Assembly: GCF_950023065.1 (NCBI RefSeq)
Contig: NC_088681.1
Location: forward strand, 30,290,836 to 30,354,835
Direction of reading: 5' to 3'
From: Planococcus citri
Taxonomy: Eukaryota > Arthropoda > Insecta > Hemiptera > Pseudococcidae
Length of the DNA: 64,000 nt
The notes beneath the pieces were generated by a model. That model did not search any database, was not told where the DNA came from, and was given only the letters and a program-made list of their open reading frames with translations. Below, one piece after another: positions 24,124 to 35,778 of this stretch. Made by a program: the position numbers and the translations under genes. How positions within the stretch are numbered: position 1 is the stretch's first letter; each line of letters opens with the position of its first letter.

Positions 24124-27100
24124 GAACTTTACAAGGGAACCTCTTGAGGTGGCCGCCTCCGATTTGAACGGGACCGCGATTTTTGGAAAGAGCATGTTCT
24201 GAAACCCCCAAATCCAAATTTTCAGCTGCCCAAGTTCATTTTTCGATTTTTGGCGAATTTTTGAAAATCCAAAATTGACTAGTTTGGTGATTTATGCTTT
24301 TTTTTAAAAAGTACGTACTTGATCAATAAAAATGTTCAAAATAAGTTCTAAAACTGATATTAAGCCCCCAAATCCAAATTTCGACATTTCCAGCCATTCT
24401 GGAGCCTCCAGCGCGACTTTTCAATTTCTCCAGAATTGTGAATTTGCTCCAGAAGGCGTGAATATGAAGTTGGGCAGCTAAAAATCGAGTTGTGTATTAT
24501 ACTCGACTTGTTTAACGAATTTATCCACATTTGAGCCGATTCTGGAGCGGACACCTCAAGAAGTCAAGAGTGGATTTTTGACCAGCTTTTTTTCAAAATA
24601 AAAATATTTAAAAATCAAAAATTTTCCATTTGCGAGAAATTTTTTGAAATTTGCGCGAATCGCAGTATTTTGTCATGAACAAACCCCACGAGGGCCAATT
24701 TCGCCATTTCCAGCCATTCTGGAGGCTCCAGCGCGATTTTTCAATTTCTCCAGAATTTTAAATTTGCTCCAGAAGGTGTGAATATGAAGTTGGGCAGCTA
24801 AAAATCGAGTTGTATGTTATACTTGACCTGTTTAACGAATTTATCCACATTTGAGCTGATTCTGGAGCGGACACCTCAAGAGTGGGTTTTTGACCCGCTT
24901 TTTTCATAATAATTATATCCAAAGTTTAAAGGGAGGCCCAAGAAAGGCTGAAAGTGGCGAAATTCGCTCTCGTGTGGTTAATTAATGATGAAATACAGCG
25001 ATTCGCGCAAATTTCAAAAATTTTCTCGCAAACGAGAAATTTTTGATGTGAATATTTTTTATTTTGAAAAAAAGCTTGTCAAAAAGTTTTGCATTGCAAA
25101 GATTTTAAGGATACCTACCAATGAGTTAATCGAAAAAACTATAATTACAAAACTTGTACAGCATGACATGACAAGTACTTGCGAAATACGGAACTTTTAA
25201 ATTTTTTGTTATCATCATTTTTTCAATTAACTGAGACCTCTGCCTACGATAGAGAAAAAAAGACTTTCAAAAAAATCAAAATTACCCAAATTTGTGCAAA
25301 ATACCGGGGAAAAAGTGAAAGTGACTAGTTTCCCCCTAATTCTACATCGCTGATTCGAATTTGAAGTTTATTTCACTGCAAATATAAACAAACCACCCCT
25401 AATAAGAAATTCACCCTAAAATACATCCCTCCAACGCTAAATAGTATTTTTTTGAAAAAAGAGTTTGGAAACCGTTTGATGATGTATTGATGAATTTGTG
25501 TAAAAAATTTCAGCTTTTTCTAATCACTAGAACTTGAGAAATCGATTTTTATCAATAGTTTTGACAGATTTTTGCGTCGTGAAGAAATGCCCAGTACTGC
25601 TTGTATACCGTCAGTGGATATTTCTCGCATAGGCGAAAAAGTTACAAAAAATGTGTTTTTTGGTTGTATTTTGGGCTCAAATTGTCGGATTGGGCTGAAA
25701 TTTTATACATCGATGCACCTAAGCATTCTTGATGTGCATGTGTACATTTTTTTCAAAAAAAACTGTTTTACTTTGCAGGGGTTGAATTTTGGGGCGATTT
25801 TCATAATAGTGGAACAGGAGTGATTTTTGGGGAACAATAGAATCCAAATTCGAATTCAGCGACTTCAAATTAGGGGGAAACTCGTCTTTTTTCAACTGTT
25901 TCGCAGAATTTTGCCCCAAATTGAGGAATTATGAATTTTAAAAAAATTCTTTTTTACTTTATTATAAGCAAAGGGCTCCTTTAATCGAAAATATGATAAT
26001 AACATAACTTGTTCAGCATGTCGAATACTACAGGAATATAGTGGTTTCGATTTTTAATCTCCCACTTTCATCTACCTGCTTCCTATCAACATGGGTAGGT
26101 ATGTGAAAGTGGGAGATTACAATTCAAAACCACTGTATTCCAGTAGTACTCGACATGCTGAACAAGTTATGTTATTATCATATTTTCGATTAAAGGAGCC
26201 CTTTGCTTATAATAGAGCAAAAAATAATTTTTAAAAAATTCAAAATTCGCCAATCTAGGGCAAAATTTCACGCAACAGTACAAAAGAGACGAGTTTCCCC
26301 CTAATTTGAAGTCGCTGAATTCAAATTTGGATTCTATAGTGTTCCCCAAAAATCAATCCTGCTCCGCTATTATGAAAATCACCCCAAAATTCAACCCCTG
26401 CACAGTGAAACAGGTTTTTTTGAAAAAAATGTACACATGCACATCAAGAATGCTTAGGTGCATCTATATATAAAATTTCAGCCCGATCCGACAATTTGAG
26501 CCCAAAATACAACCAAAAAACACATTTTTTGTAACTTTTTCGCCTATGCAAGAAATATCCACTGACGGTATACAAGCAGTACTGGGCATTTCTTCACGAT
26601 GCAAAAATCTGTCAAAACTGTTGAAAAAAATCGATTTCTCAAGTTCTAGAGATCGGAAAAAGCTGAAATTTTTTTCACAAATTCATCAATACACCATTAA
26701 ACAGTTTCCAAACCCTTTTTTCAAACAAAAATTATTTAGGGTTGGAGGGATGCATTTTATGGTGAATTTCTTATTAGTGGTACCTAGTTGGTTTGTATTT
26801 GGAGTGAAATAAACACCAAATTCGAATTCACCTATGTGGAATTAGGGGGAAACTCGTCACTTTTACTTTTTTTCCCCATTAGGTACTTTGCGCAAATTTG
26901 GGTAATTTTGATTTAAAAAAAGGTATCCTTAAAATCTTTGCAATGCAAAACTTTTTGACCAGCTTTTTTTCAAAATGAAAATATTCAAACATCAAAAACT
27001 TCTCGTTTGCGAGAAAATTTTTGAAATTTGCGCAAATCACTGTATTTTGTCATTAATTAACCACACGAGAGCGAATTTTGCCATTTCCAGCCTTTCTTGG

Positions 27101-27907
27101 GGCTCCCTTTAATTTTTGGATATTATTATTATGAAAAAAGCTGGTCAAAATCTCACTCTTGAGGTGTCTGCTCCAGAATCAGCTCAAATGTGGATAAATT
27201 CGTTAAACAGGTCGAGTATAACATACAACTCGATTTTTAGCTGCCCAACTTCATATTCACGCCTTCTGGAGCAAATTCAAAATTCTGAAGAAATTGAAAA
27301 ATCGCGCTGGAGCCTCCAGAATAGCTGGAAATGGCGAAATTCGCCCTCGTGAGCTTAGTTCGTGACAAAATACTGCGATTCGCGCAAATTTCTAAAATTT
27401 TCTCGCAAACGAGAAATTTTTGATTTTTGAATATTTTTATTTTGAAAAAAAGCTGGTCAAGAAACCACTGTTGAGGTGTCCCTCCCAAAATCGACTCAAA
27501 TGTGGATAAACTCGTTAAACAGATCGAGTATAACACACAACTTGATTTTTAGCTGCCCAACTTCATATTCATGCCTTCTGGAGCTAATTCAAAATTCTGG
27601 AGAAATTGAAAAATAGCGTGCTGGAGGCTCCAGAATGGCTGGAAATGACGAAATTTGGATTTGGGAGGTTAATATCAGTTTTAGGATTTATTTTGAACAT
27701 TTTCACTGATCGAGTACATACTTTTTTAAAAAAAGCGTAAATCACCAAACTAGTCAATTTTGGATTTTCAAAAATTTGCCAAAAATCGAAAAAAAAACTT
27801 GGGCAGCTGAAAATTTGGATTTGGGGGCTTTAGAACATGCTCTTTCGAAAAATCGCGGTCCCGTTCAAATCGGAGGCGGACACCTCAACAGGTTCCCTTG
27901 TAAGTTC
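24124..27907. mobile_element. 3.8-kb foldback element, arms ~1.8-1.9 kb
   Basis: The left arm (24124 to ~26075) and right arm (~26098 to 27907) are inverted copies with a loop of only about 20 bases. Ends read ACAAGGGAACCTCTTGAGG on the left and CCTCAACAGGTTCCCTTGT on the right. Internal pairs include CGATTTGAACGGGACCGCGA (~24160 and ~27860), the CCAGCCATTCTGGAG block, and TCTCCCACTTTCA next to the loop. Each arm also contains tandem sub-repeats (24360-24560 and 24680-24900 are related). Indels between arms show it is not brand new. No transposase was found. Confidence 0.9.
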
Positions 27908-29812
27908 TATTTTTCTATAGGTACTTATGTACTTCCAAAACTGAAAGAACTTGGTGAATTAAACAGCAGAGAAACAAATACGGATTCGCTTATTCATTTA
28001 GCGCCAAACAGCACATGGTTACGAGAACGTTTTCTTTATTAAGCCGATATCCTGTTGTAAATTTAGCGGTCAACTGCCTTGAAGGACATTAACTTAATCA
28101 GCTGGGCAAGGGAATTCGTCACACATGCGTATTTTTTTACTCGCCCACTATAAGACCCGGGTAGAATGTTGAATAACGCAGGGAGATTGACACTTTTATA
28201 CCTACAAGATTTACAACCTATAATGTTAACATTTTCTTCTTTCTTGTTTTTTTTTTTTTTTTTTTTTTTTACAGAGAATTATTGACGGGTAAAAACTACG
28301 ATCTTTTGTGTTCATGTACTGACAATACTATACCATACAAACATACGTTTTAGTACCCACGTTTGGGATCGTATTCTTGAGCTCAAATATTTACGAGTAC
28401 ATATATACACATACCTAGTTGGATGATTATCACTGAAAAAAAAAATGTGAAGAATAAACAGAAATGAGATCATCCTGCATATTTGTTATGTGATGTCAGC
28501 AGAGTTGTTATCCTGGGCTCAGTCTGATCATGGTGTATTTTAAAATGAACAATGAAAACTTTCACTCAATTTTACTGTGCTTCAAAAGTGCTGAACATTG
28601 TCAAAGTTCAAAGTGCCCAGAATTCTGTTTCAAAAAATATACACTCTGGTTGGAATGGTTCTTAAAACGTACCTAATTGATTTGGCAAAACACAGTGACC
28701 CAAATCGCGCGACCATATTCAGCTCGTAATATGTACCTATCGCTATTCTCTCCAAGAAGACTTTTGCAGATTTTAAAAATTTTAGTAGCATTGGAAAGAG
28801 GACAAAATTTTCTAAAATTGAGACGTCCCATGGAAAACAGGCCCGGTTTAATTTTTTTTACTGATTTTTACAAGTGTTTTCAAATAGAATTGAAATTTTT
28901 TTCTACCTACCTAGGTATATGAAAACATTTTTCAATTATTTTTTTATTTTCATGGAAGAACACTTTAATATCACTGAATACGGAGGCATTACCTATTCAT
29001 TTTAAATACATATATTCAGAAAATGTAAAAATCGGGAAAACAAAAATAAAAGACTACCCCCTTTCCATGGAACCCCTTAATTTTGGGCCATATAACTTGA
29101 AAAAATGTGATTGTCGAGGTGGTTCAAACGTTATTAAGTGTCTAAATTCGAAGTATTATTTTGCTACAAATAATAATTAATGTAATACAATTTCTCACTG
29201 TTGTTGGAATAATTCTCAAAAATGGGCTCAATTTTCGATATTTTTATTCTCGATCACGGAGGTGTTAGATTCATATTTGAAATAAAATTGGCTTTAAAAT
29301 CCAGTTCAAACAGCCTCGAATTAGGATCTGAAAAAAATATATACTTTCAGTTACCTACCTACATATCTTAATTGCAGTATTTTTCTCTAAATTGATGAAT
29401 TTTGATGTTTTCAAAAGTATTTTTTAGTTTTCATTCAAATCGGAGATCATCGCGTAGGAAGGTTCCCTTGTTAAGTACATCTTTTGCGGTCCCACTAAAC
29501 TGAACCACTCATACAGTTACGTTTACTTATACTTATATAGCATTGTAATTTTGTAATTTGTAAATGCCCACATTCAGAATGCCACCTTCACACAAATCTA
29601 AGTACTTAAATTTGGTAATAATTTTGAAAGAATGTGATAAGTTTGAATTTGAAATATAAATTATTAAATTTTGGCGTGTTGAATTTATCACATAATTTAA
29701 ATCAATCAATCACAATGCCTTCCTAGTACCTACAGTCTACATATTGTACATAAATATTGGCATCTATTGCAACGTGCGTATTTTACAAGAATTAATAATT
29801 AATAATTGAATA
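27908..29812. other. Intergenic DNA between foldback elements
   Basis: No gene recognised. A 28-base poly-T run lies near 28244-28271. At about 29430-29475 a short stretch (TTCAAATCGGAG, then AGGTTCCCTTGTTAAGT) repeats the terminal sequence of the 24.1-27.9 kb element and looks like a solo end. About 27960-28160 is less AT-rich than its surroundings but has no identifiable product. Confidence 0.5.
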
Positions 29813-32403
29813 ATAGTCCAGGAAAAATAACATTCCATTGGGAAAAGTGAGGTAGAAAGCTGAATTTTGGTATACAGGTCCATTTTTTGGTGCTGAACAC
29901 GAATCCGATGAGTCCCCGGTCGTCCCTGGTGAGCTTTCTCCCCTATTGTGGATCTAAGCCCCCCAAAACCAGTTTTTTGCAATTTTCTCCCCCGCATTGC
30001 ATTTTAGCGAAAAATGAAGTTAGACACAAGAATCTACGTCAAATTTCCGATCTAGTGACATATCAACTTTTCTTCCACCCTCAAGGGGGTTGGAACCACA
30101 ACCATTCAAAAAAGGGGGGTTCCCTGAAAAATACAAAACGTCTATAGGCGCCTAAGAGGGGTGAAATGGTCCCCGACAGCGTTCGAGTTGATATTAGCAT
30201 GAAAAGTGGGTACCATAGAGAAACCTCCGCGCAAAAAATTTTAGATCCACACCCCTCCCCTTTTTGCGGAACCCTCCTTTTTTGAAATTTCAGTATCACT
30301 TTTCTCAGCCCCATTTCAACCGATTTTGAAAATTTTTCTGGAGGTTATGTATATGCTTGATAGGTAACCCCACAAAAATTTTCAACCCCCTCCCCTCATA
30401 TTTACCCCCCAAAATGGCGTTTTTTTCATTTTTTTAGGCCTATTAACAATCAAGATTGCGAGGTAAAATTTTGTAAACACGTTTTTTGGATGTATTTTTG
30501 GCCCCCAAACATCATATACTATATTAGAAATTTTTGCTTTGGTGCGCCGTGGTAAAAACTTGAAATAATGTATCGTAGGGGGGTGGGGGGTGAAATGGCA
30601 ATTTTGAAAAAAACAACTATCAATGAGTAGGGTATCGTTTTCATATGATTCGATACCGCTGAGCACGAATATGACCTCAGATTTTTTGCTACACTCACCT
30701 ACCCCTCTCCAGAGCCCCTCAGCCCCCTCAATTTTCACGATTTTCGAAATATAGTTATTTTGATGATGTTGGTGTCGTTTTCATATGATTCGACACCGCT
30801 GAACACGAATATGACCTCCGATTTTTTGCTACACTCACCTACCCCTCTCCAGAGCCCCCTCAGCCCCCTCAATTTTCACGATTTTCGAAATATAGTTATT
30901 TTGATGACGTTGGTGTCGTTTTCATATGATTCGACACCGCTGAGCACGAATATGACCTCAGATTTTCTGCTACAATCACCTACCCCTCTCCAGAGTCCCT
31001 CAGCCCCCTCATTTTTCACGATTTTCGAAAGAAAATGACGATTACAACTATTCCAGCGACGAAAGTTATACCACAGATGATGACATTAGTGATGATGACG
31101 ATTAAGTGAATCACAAATTAACATTCTTTACTTTTTTTTATAAGTATTTCGTTACCATATTTTTTTCTTGTGATTTTTTATGTAGGTACTCATTGAATTA
31201 TAAAATACATACTCATACATACTCAAGTTACAGTTATCATGAATAATTATTATGCCACATATGCTCCGCATACCTATACAGTCCAGTACACATACAGATT
31301 GTTACGTTTTCTGCGTGGAAAAAAATTGAAGGGTCCACCCCCCTCGAGGGGGAGCCATGTGCTGTAGCTCATTCTACGAGAAATTTTATGTACAATAACA
31401 ATGAACATATGTAATTTTTCCATAGCAATGAAACCAACATCACCAAAATAACTTTATTTCGAAAATCGTGAAAATTGAGGGGGCTGAGGGGCTCTGGAGA
31501 GGGGTAGGTGAGTGTAGCAAAAAATCTGAGGTCATATTCGTGCTCAGCGGTATCGAATCATATGAAAACGATACCCTACTCATTGATAGTTGTTTTTTTC
31601 AAAATTGCCATTTCACCCCCCACCCCCCTACGATACATTATTTCAAGTTTTTACCACGGCGCACCAAAGCAAAAATTTCTAATATAGTATATGATGTTTG
31701 GGGGCCAAAAATACATCCAAAAAACGTGTTTACAAAATTTTACCTCGCAATCTTGATTGTTAATAGGCCTAAAAAAATGAAAAAAACGCCATTTTGGGGG
31801 GTAAATATGAGGGGAGGGGGTTGAAAATTTTTGTGGGGTTACCTATCAAGCATATACATAACCTCCAGAAAAATTTTCAAAATCGGTTGAAATGGGGCTG
31901 AGAAAAGTGATACTGAAATTTCAAAAAAGGAGGGTTCCGCAAAAAGGGGAGGGGTGTGGATCTAAAATTTTTTGCGCGGAGGTTTCTCTATGGTACCCAC
32001 TTTTCATGCTAATATCAACTCGAACGCTGTCGGGGACCATTTCACCCCTCTTAGGCGCCTATAGACGTTTTGTATTTTTCAGGGAACTCCCCTTTTTTGA
32101 ATGGTTGTGGTTCCAACCCCCTTGAGGGTAGAAGAAAAGTTGATATGTCACTAGATCGGAAATTTGACGTAGATTCTTGTGTCTAACCTCATTTTTCGCT
32201 AAAATGCAATGCGGGGGAGAAAATTGCAAAAAACTGGTTTTGGGGGGCTTAGATCCACAATAGGGGAGAAAGCTCACCAGGGACGACCGGGGACTCATCG
32301 GATTCGTGTTCAGCACCAAAAAATGGACCTGTATACCAAAATTCAGCTTTCTACCTCACTTTTCCCAATGACCCTTTTTTTTCATCTAATTTTCCTGGAC
32401 TAT
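29813..32403. mobile_element. 2.6-kb foldback element with near-identical ~960-bp arms
   Basis: The left arm (29813 to ~30768) and right arm (~31431 to 32403) are inverted copies starting ATAGTCCAGG and ending CCTGGACTAT. The arms are so alike that the antisense frame 30382-30738 and the sense frame 31468-31824 give the same 118-residue translation, and a second 77-residue pair (30081-30314 and 31892-32125) differs at one residue. Those frames are not a recognisable protein. The centre carries tandem ~135-bp units and ~400 bp of unique sequence. Arm identity points to recent insertion or gene conversion. Confidence 0.9.
30627..31030. repeat. Three tandem ~135-bp units in the foldback centre
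   Basis: Each unit runs TCGTTTTCATATGATTCGA, ACCGCTGA-CACGAATATGACC, CTCACCTACCCCTCTCCAGAG, CTCAGCCCCCTCA and TTTTCACGATTTTCGAAA. The first unit belongs to the left arm and has a mate in the right arm. Units two and three lack mates, so the amplification occurred on one side only. Confidence 0.85.
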
Positions 32404-32409
32404 AAGTAC

Positions 32410-32820
32410 TAGAGCTGAAAACGGTACTCGCTGACAGCGGGTAACTATCGTATCCGTATCGTAAATTCTCGCTACTCGGTAGTAGCGGGTAGCGAATTGA
32501 AAAAATGTCGCACCGGTTCAGGATATAACTAGTAGCGCATTGAATGCGTAGCTGGTGTACCGGCATGACATCATCATTGTCATCAATCATGTCAAACGTC
32601 AATCACACATACGAACGACAGGTGTCGAAGCGTAACTCCTCCCACTTACGCATTATCAAATTTTGAGGTGCGTGCGCAGACCAAGTGCGAAAACATTCGG
32701 GTTGTACTCGCTATACGCTACTATCCTATATCCGAATCAACCCGATACAACCACTAGCGGGTTTAGCCGGTATTTTAACCAGATACCGGTAAGCGGGTAG
32801 CGTAACCGTTTTCACCTCTA
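32410..32820. mobile_element. hAT-type MITE, 411 bp, 8-bp target duplication
   Basis: The terminal inverted repeats are TAGAGCTGAAAACGG at the left and CCGTTTTCACCTCTA at the right (one mismatch). The element is flanked exactly by the 8-bp direct repeat ATAAGTAC (32402-32409 and 32821-32828), the hallmark of hAT insertion. The interior is comparatively GC-rich with many GCGGGTAGCG-type motifs and subterminal inverted copies. There is no transposase, so it is non-autonomous. It inserted about 7 bp from the right end of the foldback element. Confidence 0.93.
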
Positions 32821-33252
32821 ATAAGTACGTTTCAATATTTCATCATGGGTCAATCAATGCCTACATAAAGTACATATCGGCAACTTCTATAACATAACAA
32901 ATGTACAACGTGTTGGAATGAGTAAAATAAGCCGTTTCACATGGTATCCCTGAATGTTGAACGAGTAACGCGATAACGTGAAGTTTAGAAAGAACGATAC
33001 TGCCGTATCTATTTTCTATACTCGTTCTCCGTTTACCAGGAATACCTGGGTCGTTTTCTTGCTTCTCTGTCGCGTTGTTTGTCAACCGGGTGCGATGACG
33101 TCACTTGTTTGATATCATTTGACTACAGAAAGAAGACGGATGTGATTTAGATGACGTCATGTAGAACCTTACCATTTATCATTGTTTTCTTCAAAATTCA
33201 AAAGTTTTTTATTCGCGAAAAAACCCTCGCTTGGATCGCTAGTATCGCAGTC

Positions 33253-34337
33253 CTGAAAAGGTGATTAGATGGTAATATCTTTGGTGATTCGCGAAAAAAC
33301 AGCAAATTTTTCGATTGTTCGCGAGTTCTGATGAACTTTTAGTTAGTCTTAAATTAAAGACAATGAAATTCCCTATCGATTGATACTAATTTTTCACCAT
33401 TTAGAGGAAAATTAACGATTTAATGAATACTTTTACCGCATTTTTCATACTATATGTCAACATTAAACGAAAAATTGTCGAAATTTTCAGTAAACCTATG
33501 CTTATGTTAATATACCAAAATATTCGGAGTTTCATCCTCTTTAAAATGGATTTTTACCGAAAGCTCTATGTGCAACGGTTCAAAAGTTGTGGAAGTTTGA
33601 AGTTGCGAAAACAAGGCAAAAAGCAGCTGCGAATCGTAAGTACTGAACTAATTCAAACAAAAATTACTCGAAATTTTCAGTGGACACCTAGGTATTTTAA
33701 TATAATGTCACCAAAATGTTCAAATTGTGTTATCACTGTTATCAATTCAAACAATGTGTTGATACTGTTGATGAATAATCTATTTCCGCAACTTTGATCT
33801 TCAATTACTTTTGAACGGTTGAAGGTAGAGCTTTCAGTAAAAAAGCATTTTAAAGAGGAAGAAATACCGAACATTTTGATATATTAAAATACCTAGGTGT
33901 CCACTGAAAATTTCGAGTAATTTTAGTTCAAAGTTCAATACTTACGATTCGCAGCTGCTTTTTGCCTTGTTTTCGCAACTTCAAACTTCCACAACTTTTG
34001 AACCGTTGCACATAGAGCTTTAGGTAAAAATCCATTTTAAAGAGGATGTAATTCCGAACATTTTGATTATTTAAAACGCGCACATGCTCACTGAAAATTA
34101 CAAGTATTTCGAGTTTGAAGTTGATGTACGTAGTATGCAAAAATCAGCAAACTAAAAGTATTCATAAAATCGTTATTTTTTCACGAAATGATGAAAATTT
34201 AACATCAATCGATACGGAATTTTATTGTCTATAATTTGATACTGCACCAAAGTTCACCAAAATCCGCGAATAATCGAAAAAGTTGAATTTTTTACAGGAA
34301 AAATTGCATTCACCTTTTCATCATATCACCTTTTCAG
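33253..34337. mobile_element. 1.1-kb foldback element
   Basis: Ends CTGAAAAGGTGAT (33253) and ATCACCTTTTCAG (to 34337) are inverted. Inner pairs include TATCGATTGAT blocks, a GATTTTTACCGAAAGCTCTA block (~33548) with its mate (~34015-34035), and TTCAAAAGTTGTGGAAGTTT. The frames 33423-33797 (+) and 33928-34140 (-) share translation only because they lie in opposite arms. No target duplication or transposase was identified. Confidence 0.8.
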
Positions 34338-35778
34338 ATAGTTGACGGAACAGCCGCTAGGTGTCAGCCACTTCGTTTTTTTTCGCGAATTTTTATTTTT
34401 TTTTTGAAAATTTAGATATATATATTTTTTTTACACGGATTTTGACAGATTTTTCATTTTTGAGAATCTGGATTTTGGACGTTTTTTAAAATCTCATTTT
34501 TTCACACTTTTGACGTTTTGAGATTATATTCACCAATTTTTCAAAACCTCTAGCCTTCTTAGATCGTAGTTCTTTTCTTTTTCAAAGTGAAATCCAAAAT
34601 ACATTTTCAAAAGCTGCTACCCGAGCAGATTCTTGTGAATTCTAATTTAAATCTGCCAAAATCCAGATTCTCGAAAATCTGCCAAAATCCGTGTAAAAAG
34701 AACACATCAATAATATTGATTTCCTCCTTCAAAGTTTCTAATTTCAAATTATAAAAGTACTGTTAATGTTGTTCATAATGTTCATAATATTGTTCATGTT
34801 CATTATTATTTTAAAAAAAAAAAAGAATGTATTTTAAAGTAACAAACTTACATGCATTCGTAGAATCTTATCGTCACGAGCACAAAAATGAAAAGCAGAA
34901 ACTCAAAACGATAACTTCTCATATTGAAATCAATTTTAAAGTAGGTATGAAAATACAAGTTTATGTAGGAGTAAAAAAATAACTAATGACGCTAATTTAA
35001 TTTGTGGCTCATGAACTACTTTTATAATGAAGCCAACTTTAAATGATAAGCTTTTACATCAAGATAAGTAGGCAAAAACGATAAGTAAAACCATAAGAAA
35101 AAGTATACTCATTCTGTCAGTTTCATTTGCTGCAACTTTCTATCATTTTTCACAATACCGCAGTAATGGTTACAATTGAAGTGTGGCAACTGGCAAATAA
35201 AGCTTACTTATTACATACTCAACACGAATTTCAATTAAAAAAATCATTTTCATTACTGATATCATGAAACGGCTCGGTCCGTAAACATTCGCTCGCCATA
35301 AAAACGCTCACTTTCGGTGCTTGTATTGTATTATACTAGGTATTTCTTTATAGGCCAACTTGAGATTTCGAGATATCTGATTTACATTATCACTTTGTTT
35401 CTACATATGGGCTACCTATGTTCTCTATGTTCCAATGAAATATTCAAAAATAATTTTTTTAAATTTTTTTCTGCTATTTTGATTTTTGATTTTTTTTTTT
35501 AGAAATTGTGTTCTTCACTCAATCAATGAATAATAAAATTTGAAGCAATATTTAAATTTAGAAAATTCATCATCAACGCGACATTTAATTTCAAAACATT
35601 CGTACATACAGATGATTATAACGAATAGGTACCTATACATTTCATTTTTTTACAAGTTGCTGGTGACTCACAATAAACACACAAAAGAGTCAAAATATCT
35701 GTACAAATCTTAAATTTTTAAAACAAAACAAACAACAAATTTTTTACAATCTAACAAGTAACACGATTTCATCAAAAG
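34338..35778. other. Intergenic and 3' flank of the alpha-tubulin gene
   Basis: AT-rich DNA with no gene. About 34430-34480 and 34640-34690 contain a short inverted pair (ATCTGGATTTTGG-type and CCAAAATCCAGATTCTCG). The 3'UTR of the minus-strand tubulin gene should lie just left of 35779. Confidence 0.5.

Noticed and set aside
30382..31824. Identical 118-aa open frames on opposite strands (30382-30738 and 31468-31824) as a conserved gene pair
   Set aside because: They are the two arms of one inverted repeat; the composition (runs of proline, phenylalanine and lysine from C- and A-tracts) and the lack of any motif argue against a protein.
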